A stretch of 64,000 nt of DNA, taken from Dirofilaria immitis (taxonomy: Eukaryota > Nematoda > Chromadorea > Rhabditida > Onchocercidae). Within the stretch, counting starts at the first letter, position 1, and each line of letters opens with the position of its first letter. This document shows, piece by piece, positions 1 to 14,543 of this stretch. The notes below the pieces were generated by a model. The model worked only from the letters and a program-made list of their open reading frames with translations. It had not been told where the DNA came from and did not search any database. The position numbers and the translations under genes are program-made. The stretch covers positions 558,001 through 622,000 of the forward strand of contig JAKNDB010000085.1 in NCBI GenBank assembly GCA_024305405.1. Direction: 5' to 3'.

Positions 1-1090
1 CTGAGCAGTGATAACTGGTGTTATTGTTAAGTAGTGTGATGTAGTACTGGAAATACATTTAAGTAATCACAAGTGATGTTAAAAATATTACTTGGAAACA
101 ATAGAAAAACAAATCTAACGCTATCCTTATGATTAAGGCCACTAATTTAAGTGGAAAACGGCAGGAGTATAAGGGAATGAATTGGTAACTTCCTTCTATT
201 TGATAATGTAGAAGACTAGATTATAAATGAATATTATGAGTTGAATTTTTATTTAGTAAATTTGAAAAAGTGGAAATTTTCTTTCGGAAAGCATATGTTG
301 TGGATAATTTTTATATAAAATTAATATTAAATGAAATCGACTTCATAATGCATATTTGCGAAGTCCTTGCAGCTTTTTTTACGTAGATATTCGTAACATG
401 TTTTTTTTCGCGTGATATAATAGCCCCGTAGTATTGAGAGATTAAAGTTGACGACAAGAGTGCAGCAGCTTTGCAGTATCGAAAGACTGAACTTGATTAT
501 TATTAGATAAGCTAGCAAGTAGATGTATTTACGAGGTAGATTTGAAACTATTTGTTTACAGTTTTAGTTCTTTTCTTAACATCTGATTGTCCAATTAAGA
601 TTAGTATGAAGTGACTGATAATGAAAGTGGTTTAACTGATTGTCGGATACGATGTCAAGCAAAAGGAGCGAGTAGGGAAGATTTTTTTTCTTCTGTAAAT
701 ATAATGTTTGGATTAGTCCTCTTAAAAATGGATTGCGGAAGAAGGATGGCGATGTTATGTATTTACCTATTTATAAGAAAATTTCAAGATTTTAATCGAA
801 GATGAACTTCATCAACAGCACTGACTTATAAATTAGGTATATAAGGGAAAGCACGAAAACGATAATAGTTATATACAGCAATAAAATATTATGGTCACTG
901 ACAATGTAATTATTAATAATTCGAACTTGGTTAATTAAAAACATAACAAACACAAAACAATATTGCAGTTGTTATTATGAACAGTGTTTTAATTAGCTTA
1001 ATCCTACTCTTACATACTATCCGAATTTTTTGTTTCTAGAAATTCAGAAGTTATTTAATTTAGTAGTTAATTTTGCACAGTTTGATTAAG
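1..1090. other. Upstream or intronic sequence of the SDR gene
   Basis: No convincing exon. Only short open frames occur and none resembles a protein I know. It is probably the first intron and/or promoter of the SDR gene, because the first visible SDR exon begins at a splice acceptor at 1089-1090. Confidence 0.4.
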
Positions 1091-3239
<2,149 letters not shown>

Positions 3240-4036
3240 AGATTCTTTAATATTTAATTTATTATTGGTCCTCGGTTTAACTTATGATCTATAAAATGAG
3301 GGGACAATGGTTTGATATCACTACAAGTTCCAGGAATGTTTTGGATATTATTTGGCTTGCTTTGTTTTAAGGAGCTGGAATTTGTTTCTATAAAAATTAT
3401 CTCAGATACTATATTTTCCCAATTTTCATTTATTTTTTTTATTTGAAGTTCACCGATAATAAGTAAAAATGCGTAGAATTGTTTATAAATCGTCATATTG
3501 TATCATTTACAAATGTTGCTTCACATTACTGGAGTAGGGTTTGAAGTATTTGCTGGCCGTTTACATAAGTCCGTAACTGTAATAATGAAACTCATTCTAC
3601 GTTTGAAAAAATTTTGGTGAAGTATTTAGGAATTACCCTACCACAGTTAGCTTCCTTTGCAAATTGTTTTATGCTATTTGATTTTTAAACTGTAAGATTT
3701 CAATGTTTAGTTTTTAAAATTTATTGGGTTGCGTGAAAATCTTTTGTTTTGGATAAATAAAAATTTCGAAAAATGTGGCTTCGATTCACAGAGAGAGATG
3801 TAAGCATTATAAAGTTACAGGCGCATGTTGCGGTCAGCAAACACAGTAAAAAATAAAAAATTGAATTTAACAGAATTAAAGAAATATTCCTATATATCAA
3901 GAAGTCCGTCCAAAAAGACTTCAAACCCAAAATTTCTATAAATGCTCAAAATTTTAAAAAGGAATTTATTGCAGTAAAATTAGGGTCGGTGGCACAGTGT
4001 GCAACGATTGATAATGAAAATGAGGGAGAATTCATA

Positions 4037-7000
4037 ATGGGAAATTCATACGATGATTCAGAAGAAAATGAATATGTTGTTGCAAGTCGTTCAGAACCGG
4101 TAATATATCCAGTAAGGCGACAACATGAAGATTCGTTCCGACATAGTAATCGTCGGTTGATTACTACCAAACGGAGTACAGATGAGCGAAGAACTGATTC
4201 AATGCCTGCAACCATTACAAGAAGGTTAGGTCGGAAAGATTGGACGATAATCATCTTTTCTAGAATCTGTAACATATAATACTTGATGCTTGACAGTGAG
4301 AAACCTGACTTCGATATTTCGTGACATCCTGGAAATATTTTTGAATCTGTGATTCAAAAACTCAAAATTTCAAATTCGATGCGAATCAATACCTGGAAGA
4401 GATTAACTAATTTCTGATTTGTTTTTGGATTAGAATTTTTCATAATGGTATATAATATTATTGAAAGAAAAGGTGAGGATAATATATCGGAAAACCATAC
4501 GATGATATTTCTTGAAGAGAATCGGAACACTGAGCAATGTTTATTTATAAATAGGTCAACATATTGACGATTTTTAGGATTGTACCACCGCGACGTTATT
4601 CCCCAGGTCCAGCTGATTACAGGACATTAAACTTATCAACTATTGAGAAAAGTCATGTTTACCATCGAATCATACTGAACAGTAAGTTCACAGCAATAAT
4701 TATTCATTGTTTGGAAAAAGAAGAAAATTCTTTGATTTCTTGTTTTGAGAGATTGAAATCGATTCAAATACTGTAATCATGATGGAGATGATGCCAGTTA
4801 AGTAATACGAGAGGAAGGATTCTATTGGACCTAAATCTAGCAGATAATATAATCATATAACTGCTACATCAGTGGAAGATTTCATAGAAGGAGTTCACTA
4901 ACTAAAATTTTTTAAAAAAAAAAGATTATTATATATGCGATTGTATTACTACAAACAATACCTCACTGCTCAAACATTTCTGACTCAAACTTCTATTCGA
5001 ACAGTCTAAGTTTGTTCACCAAAAATACTGGAAATTTAAATAATTTTTGCTTGATTATAGTAGAGTGCATTTCAGAAGTTCAGTGGCGAAGAGCATGACG
5101 AAGGATGTAATCAGTCACGAAGCTATTACTCAGCATATAATGTTATTGTTTTTTTACTTAACTGAATGAATCGATCTATCCCATCTTGTTTTTGATGAAA
5201 ATTTACATTTTTAATGTTCTCTTGTATATTCTCTTTCTTTCTTGCAGTGAACAGGATAATAACATAGCCGAAATGACCGATGGTCCTGTATTCCGAGCAA
5301 AATTTATCAATACTATTGCTGATGTTCCACTTGCTATATTAATGCGTAGTGGACCGTAAGTATTTTTAATTAATGATTTCATCAATTCTCTGACGTTAAA
5401 TTTTTATGAATTGAGCAGCACTTTTTATGTATATATTTTTTACTAGTTTCAAGCATTTTTTTCAGTGCAATTTCAATCACTCGATTTTACGGATTTTCAG
5501 GTTAGGTATGAGTGCTTGCGATAGACCACCCATAGTGCGACTTACGGGACGTTCGGCATCCTTCTCATTTATCGTAGATTTAACAACTTTTGACATTACA
5601 GATCTCATTTATGATGGACTAGGTATACATCATATTTTTCTTATTTTTCGTTCGCTTCTCTGTTTTTAATTTAAAGATTTTAATTTTTTCATGTTCTTTA
5701 TTTTTACAACTTTTCCTCATCCGTGTTAATGACATGTACGTCATCTTAGGAACAAAAAATAAAAACTGTTCGCAACGAATTTTAGATTTTGGAAATTCTA
5801 CTTTTTGTCTTAGTTCTTGACTTTTGGAAAGAGCGAATTTCCATGCAAAATCAAATGAATCAAATTTGAAGATGGTTGGAGCTCGCGTGGATTGGTTTCT
5901 AAATTTTTCTTCAATAAAGATAAAGCAAAATGCGCTCAGGGAAAACATGAATATACAATTCTACGAAAAGTTTTGATCCATCCACATACTGTACCATCAA
6001 GTTCTGTCCGAAAAATTATTTGGCAAGTGATGAAGGGCAATGATTTTTGCAGGTAATATCATTTAGTTTTACTATATAATTTTATTTATTTGACAATTTT
6101 TTAAACAAAAATATTACAGCATGTTGTTCTTACTGTGTTATTTTTATATAAAGTTCTATGGAATCAAAAAGCTTTTATGCAAATAAAGATTATAGGGTAA
6201 ACGATAATATTCCATATAATTTAATTGTACTTAGACAATTATTAATATAAGCCTTAAATCTCAGTTATATGCGGGAAGATTAAACGAGATTTTCGAGACG
6301 GATGAAAAAAGATTTGAGCGTGCTTCATTATTGTCTCCAATGTTCAGCATGTGATAAAAAATTTTCTAGATTTCAAACTGCATTTCATTCTTTTCTGCAT
6401 GAAATATTATGTTAAGAGTATGCGTAGATTGATCTCTAATTTAACAGTGCAACTTTTATGTCTAATTGAAGGTATGCATTAATTTCCTACAATATCACCA
6501 ATGATGCAGTGCTGGATAGTGGTGGTTTAGGAATGGATCGCAATAAAATTATAGAAACAGAAAATGCAGGTGATGAATTGTCCAACATACAAAAAGCTGA
6601 CAATATATCTGAGCACGCTGACCAAAACGCCACTGTATGTGCACTTCAACAAAGTTATAGAAATCTTTTTCTAGTGTATTTTTTTCCGCTTAGTTTGATA
6701 CTTTTTTATCTATATTTCTTTGAGTGCTTAAAGTATAATTATTTAGGTAAATATTTATTGAATTTAAAAAATTTTTATAGATTGCTGATGAGCTAATGTG
6801 TGAGGTTGAAGAGGATGGTGATGATATTGAGTTTTATTTTGCGGGTGGGACGGAAAGTCTCAAGCGACAAATGGAAGAAATTCCGGAGTTAGATACTGAG
6901 TTCGTGTTTTTGTTTGTATCAGTTTTTATTTTTAAGCGCCTATTCTGTATTGTTTATAAATAAAAAATGTCTTTTTTTAGACTTATTTTGACACTTTTTA

Positions 7001-10000
7001 TTTGTTTGATTTGTTGATTTTGAATTTTTCTTTACATAAAAATCAAGTTTGTATGGCTCTATCAAAAATATATTGTTTCAAGAATAGGCGTTATTGATAA
7101 CAACAGTTTGTTCATTTTCAGGGACTATGCATGATTACAGATGCACCGGTATTCATGCAGAAATTTGTTGGAACATTGGCAGATGCGCCATTGGAATTAT
7201 TGATACAAGATGATGAGTAAATGATAAATGTTTTCTCTCTTTTTATGACTTTGGGATGATTTCGGTTTTTATTTTATTTTTTCTTTTAAAATTCTCGCTT
7301 AAAACGGATTAGAATTTCGTTTAATCAACATAATCTATTCCGAGTTATGTATGATTTTGATATATGTAAATACGATTTCAGATTGGATGCATCGATACCT
7401 GTTTGTACATATGTTCCTAAAATCAATCTTTATGGAGCAGCAGCTTGCCTCAGTTTTTTAATAGATACGAAATGTTTCCCTGTGTCAGATATCAGCGCCG
7501 ATAACCTTGGTAATTTAATTACTCTCTATATATCAAATAACAAAATATGAAGTTAGTCAGAATTTCAAGCTGAAAACTGGGATTGCAAAAAACGCAGTAC
7601 TGATCGACTATAATTAAAGTTTCTGTTAAGGAATATATGAGTTTTGGCATAAAAGAATTCGAGTTGTTCATTTTCAGGTCAATGGAATGCTAAAGATGGA
7701 CGTCGGATGAGTGTACGTAAGTTCTATTATCGAGCAAAAAGTAAACCAGATAGCATAGAACAAGAATATTGTGTAATTCGACGGCGTTATCTGCATCCCC
7801 ACTGTATCCCAAACAATTCAATACGAAAAGTGATTTGGTTGATCAAAAAGGTGATGAATATTGTCGGTGAGTATTACTTGCTCGTTAAATTGTGGTATAA
7901 ATTATTACAAAATTTGAGGGAGAAACAAAAATATGGATTTTGCAAGTGAATTGTTTAGAAATTGAATTGTTTAGTGGAAAGTATCATAGTCTTACCAGTT
8001 TTACTTTCTGAACATGAAATGAAGTTTTTTTATCTTTACTTGTGAGAATCAAGTAATAATATCATTACTTGATAATGGAATTTGGTCATTTGTTTTTCTG
8101 CACTTTGTATGTTTGCTTGGAAAACAATTGTTATCAAATTTTATTTCAAAGTACAACGACAGTTTTGATTTATACTTTTAGTTATTCTTTGGTCTCATAC
8201 TATATCGAAGCAGATGCTCATGTTATGCAAATACCTCATGGTAATTCGCGTACTAATCAGAAAAGTTATATTCGCACTTGCCCAAGTGAAGTAAAAACGT
8301 CCATGCAATAACAAGCAAGAAGATGCAATTCTTGCCGGCACGGCAAATACTTCAGGAAGTATTGTATTGCAGGAGCCAGATTTTGAAGTGGATAATGAAG
8401 TGAGTGGCCACTGTTTAAAATATTAAACATTTTCTTTCTTTTTGATTTCTAATTTTACGTCTCTTGAAAATGTTGTGACGGCTTATGTTGATGTTATCTT
8501 TCATTGAATTTGTGCATACTATATGGTTTAGGTGGATGTGGAAGCGGATGATGTTTCAGAGAATTCCGAGGTAGATGTTGATGGTAATAGTCCACAAGAA
8601 GCTTGCAGTCCTGCTATGCAAGATGCTCTTATATCCGATAAGTATATTTTTTTACGGGTTTTTATTCACAAACTTTATTTGGAAAATTGTCAAACTATTC
8701 AGAAAATATTTTCTGCTATAATGTAGTATTTTCCAACATTTTCTGCACTGCAGTTCCAACCGAAAACTTGGGAAAATATTTAAATTCGTTCTGGTCACCT
8801 GAAAAAGCAACTTATTTCTTCTAATTTTTCTAATCTATGTGAAAAATAACAGATTTTTAGCGAAATGGCTCACAGAATAAATTTGGTTACAACAAGCATA
8901 CCATTTAACTGTACATATATCAATGCTATAACTGAGTTACCACTTACTTTGCTTCGGCGACCGGAAATGTTAGTTTTTCATCATTTTTGAACCTTATTTA
9001 AGTAAGTTTGATTAGATTGCGATTTAATGTATTAGTATTAATCTGCGACCTATTTTCCTGATTTTCCAATGCCCAAAAAATTTTAAGAATAGAAAAACAA
9101 GAAGTCTCAACGGTTCGGTCCCTTTTCTATATGTGTTGAAATGAAAGTGCTATATTAATAATTGATTAAAAATTTGCTATCGGCTTTTGTTATAATACAG
9201 ATAAATCATCAGATCTGTTATTGCAGAACAGTTGATGTAGCGCCAGTAAATAATGCAGTGCCTCAAATTCGATTAATTGGTCAAGGTGTGCAGATGTCAT
9301 TCATTGTTGATACTTCGCAGATTCCATACGTGGAATGGAATTGGGATGGATTAGGTATGTTTTGTTGATATTTTTATCATTTACAACGACACATTCATTT
9401 GACATTTTTATCACTTACAATGACACATTTGCAATGATGTAATTAATTAGAATATTGTTATAGACAGAAGATCAATCTAAAATTGTTCAAATAGTGAGTA
9501 AATAAACAAACAAACTGAATAAAGACAACTAGAAAGACAAAAAGCAAGCGTTGCTCTACTGATTTCAGGTGCATGGAACACATCACGTGGTAATCGCGTA
9601 ACTTTAAGTAAATATTGTTATGACACAAATGATAACAGGTGTGGTACTAAAGGATATGCTTACTGCGTCATCAAAAAGAAGTATGTGCATCCTTATTCGG
9701 TGCCACCCAGCGCTGTGCGAAAAGTCGTTTGGCTTATTAAGGAGGCTGATGGAACTTATAGTAGGTAAATATACGGTTGCATTTTCTTTCTAGATTTTTC
9801 TGTCCATTTATTTTATTTTTTAGTAGAATTATTTCATTTACTTTTCGATCTGTTTGCTTGGATATCTTTTCCAGTTATCATTTAAGTTTATTCTTAAAAA
9901 CTATAAATATGTTATCATATTGAGTCTTTTTGATTGGTATTTCATTGCAATCTTCTGTATCTTACTTATTTATTTCATTGATCTTCATTTATAATTTAAT

Positions 10001-13000
10001 TTGTTTGTTTATGTTCTTAATTGAAGCTTATTATAATTATTTTTCCCAGCCAAAAAAAAACTTTCCAATAATGATAGGTTAAACGAAGTTTTTAATAGAT
10101 ACATGCTGGTGACATATAAAATCGAGCGTGATGCCGTTGTCACTATCAAAAGAATCCAACAACAGATAGCATCAGAACAGCGAATTCAACGAGCATCGAT
10201 TCTTGCTGATGAAACAATTTATGACCAAAAGTGAGATATTTTTCATACTACGATGATTTTCAACGTAAATCATTAATTTTATTTGTCTTCAACGGAAGTT
10301 CATTAAAAGTAGTGAATAGTAAATAATATATGGCGTATCATTTATAGGAAAAAAATTAATTTTTCGAGATTTAAACTTTGCCTAAAATCTCAGACTGTCT
10401 GATATTTCTGTTAAGCGAGGTGGACCACGAAATTGCTAGAGTAACGAGAAGTCCTGTATTCCTGAAGCAGTTTATCAATAATGTTAATGATTTACCACTG
10501 GATACCTTGCTTGAGCCAGACCAGTATGTTGTCTTTCTTTTTATTTCTTATTTTCGGTTGCTTTAACTAATTCTTAAATTCTAAGGAATTCCCGAGTTAT
10601 AAGAGATCTCATTTTTTAAATAACCTATAAGATTGTATTCGCTTTATGTATTTTTCACTTTCTCGTTGATTACTTTCATTTAAATCATTTTTAATGAATA
10701 AGGGGCAATAAAATATAACTAAGAATTTGGAGTCTTCGATATTTAATGAGAGTAATCTTTTGGTTTTTATTTTCTATTGCTTTTAGAACTGATCTTCCGG
10801 TATGCGATGCTGTTCCACATATAGCAGTGTTGCGCGAGCCGACTACTTATCCACTGCAGATGACATTTTTAATTGATACGGAAAAAGTAGCAATAAGTGA
10901 TCTTAGCGTTGATAACCTAGGTATGTTGTTTACTTCTCAGAATTTGTTGGATCACTTTTTCCTATTTTCAAATCGACGAAAATGCTTTAGAAATTCTCAA
11001 ATATCGAAATTTGAAAAGATAGTCAAAATTTTTAGAATGTTTCAGGTCAATGGAATACAACACATGGTCGACGAATGACCCTTCGGAAGTTTTACTTTTC
11101 TCGTGATAGACAACGTTGTCTTGAAGGGAATCACTATTTTACAGTTGTACGGAAAACTTATGTTCATCCAAATAGTATACCTGATGGAATGGTTCGAAAA
11201 ATAATATGGCAGGCGTGTACTGCTGAAGGATATGCCAGGTTTATTTTGGCATATTATCTGTCGTATTTTGCTACTAATTAGTTATTAACTATGCAATTTA
11301 CCAGTCTCCTGACTTTTGAATAATACTATTCTGAAATATCGGATTTTACATGTAAAACCAAGTTTCAATATGCTGAGCTTGTCGGAAGTGAAAAAAATTG
11401 GATGAAAAAGTGAGGAGAAAGTTCATTCATGTTCTTGAGACGTAATGTTTAGAATTAGAGAGGAAGAATGCGAAAAGTTAGGCTGAAACTATGTTGAAGC
11501 TCACTATTCTTTTGAGAAGTTGAAATTGAAGCTTGGAAAATAGGCAGTCATTAAAATAATTCAGGTATGCGTTAATTTCTTATGATATTGGTATAAATAC
11601 TGTGGTTGAGGCCATACCACACGGTAATTCGAAACGGAATACTACCGTTTATCAGCGTAAAGAACCAAGTCTGATTGCTGAAATGAAGCGTGAAAAGATG
11701 AAGCGATTGTTAGTTTCTGTATTTTTTATTATGCCTCTTTGTCTATTTTACTTAACTTTGCCATACGAACAGTTCATATTTCATTTGCTGCTAAATTGTT
11801 GAACCTTACTTCTTTCAGATATGTACTTAGTGAGAATTGTGCCGAAAGATTATGAGATATATTGATATCCCAAAAACATGTTATTATATTTGTAATCTGA
11901 ATAATCGAGAATTAATCATTGGTATTCTAGAAGCGAAAGAGATTCGATGGAATCGGAGGATGCCTTTGTAGCTGTAAAACATGCTCGATTAGGTTCATAT
12001 GTTGGTGCTCCATCAGGTGTCACGCTGTATGAAGATGGTAATTATGAGGAAATTGAAGATGCTTATCCTTTAACACATGAAGAACTGGTAAATGAATCCA
12101 ACTCTCCTGATTTCTTCAATGAATTTGTTTAAAGCTTCAATTGTATTTGTTTGTTTATTTAGAAAAGTAGTAGTAAAAGCTTATCATTTTCAGATGAATC
12201 GTATGGCACTTCCGAGTTTACGGCGTTTCACACGACCCTATCACAATGACGAACCGTTCAGTGTGGTTTTCTATTGGACCAACATATAGGCATTGTACAA
12301 TGCGCATCATGTGGCGTTGATTTTTCACGGCAGCCACAGCCTCCAGAAGATTTGGTTTTGGAACATGTGGAGCGGTTCTGGAACCAACGAACCTGTACTT
12401 ATTCTACTCAACAAATGCAGAAGAAGTATGTTGTTTCTCTCCTACCAAGTGGATTAAGATTCTTCTGTATTATGCATTCCACCTTCACACATCAACTGAA
12501 TTATTTATTATTAAGAGAATTTTTTTGAAGAAAATTTTTTGAAGAGTCTGAATGCATATAATGTAGGGTAAAAAATAAAGAATATAAGCATTAATTATAA
12601 AAATTTTGCTGCAGAAATTATTTCCAATAAATGATAGTGAGATTTTAGCAGTATTATTAATTTTAACGATAAACAGAAGAAGGGATTTAAGTCATTATAG
12701 CTGTAGTTCTAATATCCTGATTTTGTTTTGAGCTTAAAATAGAATAATAGAAGCACCAAATTGTAATAAGAAACGTATAATGTATAATTCAAGAGGTCTG
12801 CTGAGTTATCGATAATAATGACATTCTCCCAATTCATCTTTATCTTCTCTTTGTTCTTACTTTCTCCTTTTCATCTTGTTATGCTGTTCTTATTTGTATA
12901 AAAATATTTCTCTAGTTTTTGAGTTACGATCAAACTTCAGTTTGATTCATTTTTATGAACCGTATAATCAGCCGAATGGTTTCAGTAAACAGGAAAATTA

Positions 13001-13452
13001 TGCATTCCATTCGAGGTCTCATTTTCTAAAAGGAAATATATCTTATTGGTACTTTATAGTATTATTTTCTTAAATGGAAATTATGGACCAAATTATGGAA
13101 TGTTATCCTCAAAGTTCAGATCCATTTTTTGTATTGCACATTAATATTAAGAACATATTATCATAAATATGTGCAGTTCGTTCTTGTTTCATTTGCTATG
13201 AAAATTGTTTTACGAACAAAGTGAAGAACCGCAAAAAATAATAAACAACCTATCAACTTCCAAATTAATTTTTGAATCAGGAAATAATTATTTTGTTTCA
13301 GATATATCCACGCACGATTAGAATGTGTCTTAGCGCGATATGAATATTTTACAACATTGGATTTCCTTGTAATATCTCATGATGTCCGAATACGCTTGAC
13401 TAATGTACATCAACAACATCTAAGCATTGAATTTGGTTGTTCATTCGAATAA
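4037..13452 (+). CDS. Four-module repeat protein of unknown function
   Basis: Unrecognised large gene. After an N-terminal exon (to 4224; ATG at 4037 is the likeliest start, or it is spliced in at 3975) and exon 4578-4681, four modules follow, each split into the same exons. Module 1: 5248-5355, 5501-5622, 5872-6052, 6472-6634, linker 6781-6903. Module 2: 7122-7216, 7382-7509, 7678-7870, 8182-8399, linker 8532-8641. Module 3: 8861-8968, 9227-9354, 9569-9764, 10099-10230. Module 4: 10416-10523, 10787-10920, 11046-11238, 11565-11708. Then 11931-12087, 12194-12425 and 13302-13452. Each module has a segment like FINTIADVPL, one like FLIDTKCFPVSDISADNLG, a core with RKxYxHPxxxPxxxVRKxIW, and a tail like RYALISYDI. 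The C-terminal part has CASCG followed by LEHVERFW and LARYEYFTTLDFLVISHD. The frame breaks near 8292 and 12,265, and the join 4681 to 5248 is out of phase, so an exon is missing there. It could be two genes. No function is claimed. Confidence 0.75.
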
Positions 13453-14543
13453 ATTATTTGCTATTATCATTTTTAGCTAAAGTTAATGATTATGAAGTTA
13501 AGAAATTAAAAATATGTATATGCGGTCGTCATTGTGAGTGTTATTATAAATTAATAGTTCTAGTTAACTATCTGTTGAAAATATTAATGGAAGAAATTCG
13601 ATGAATTTTTATATTGTATATTTCTCTTACCGGTCAAAATCCTCTTCTGATATTTCATTTAAGAACTGTTTTTGAAATGTGGTATTTTTTTCGCATTCAG
13701 TTCTGAACTACATTTTCATTTCACTTCAGAAATAATTGAACCTTTTTATATTTAATTCATGGATATTAATCAGTAGTTTTGGTGATTTGTCAGAAAGAAG
13801 AATTATTCCTATCGTTATTTTTTAAGAGCCGTTTTTTTAATTCTTCCACCTTATATTCATAACATCGAGTACATTTGACCGAACACAACACAACAGTAAG
13901 AGCTTTATTTCCTGCATATTTTGCTCTTTAAAATGTTTCTGTCGATAACTTAAAATTCGTGTCTTGTGTAATTTTAAAAATTTTTCTTTTTTTTTTTTTA
14001 ATAAACAGAATACTTTTCGTGATGTGGTAGAAGATACGACTGTTATAGCTGATTTATTAAGATGAAGTTTAGTTTCATTTTTTTCTTTGTCCATATGTAT
14101 TTATAAAAAGTTAACTGTCTTGATGTTGAATGGAGATTTAAATATTTTTAATCATAATAAAAGACTTGCTGGTTTTCAGCAGATTTATTTATTCTCATAA
14201 TTGCCAGTTAAATTCAACCATTTTAAATCAGTTTCATACCTTGAATATTTCAATCTTTCAACACGCTTGCCATGAACAGCATTTTTTAAATCACTATTTA
14301 TCATAGACTCATAGATTCTACTTAGTTTTATATAGCCATCTATTTTTTTATTCGAAGCATTCTTATTTTTTGAAGTTCAACTGATATAATATATGATAAA
14401 AAAAATAAATTATTGATGTTTTGTATCGGATCAGTTGATTTCATGCAAAAATGATGCCATATAAATTTTTGTAATTCATTGTAATAATTCATATATGTTT
14501 ACTTTGTACTAATGATTCTCCAAAAAATTTTCGGCATATATTG
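13453..14543. other. Intergenic, no gene seen
   Basis: AT-rich spacer between the modular gene and PEX14, presumably holding the 3' UTR of the former and the promoter of the latter. The one longer minus-strand open frame (13837-14094) is Lys/Leu-rich low-complexity translation with no splice context or recognisable motif. Confidence 0.5.

Noticed and set aside
3946..4275. Long minus-strand open frame opposite the first exon of the modular gene
   Set aside because: Shadow of the plus-strand exon, which ends at a valid donor and continues in phase to 4578.
5619..5948. Minus-strand open frame of 109 codons
   Set aside because: Overlaps the intron and third exon of module 1, whose plus-strand frame is supported by three other modules.
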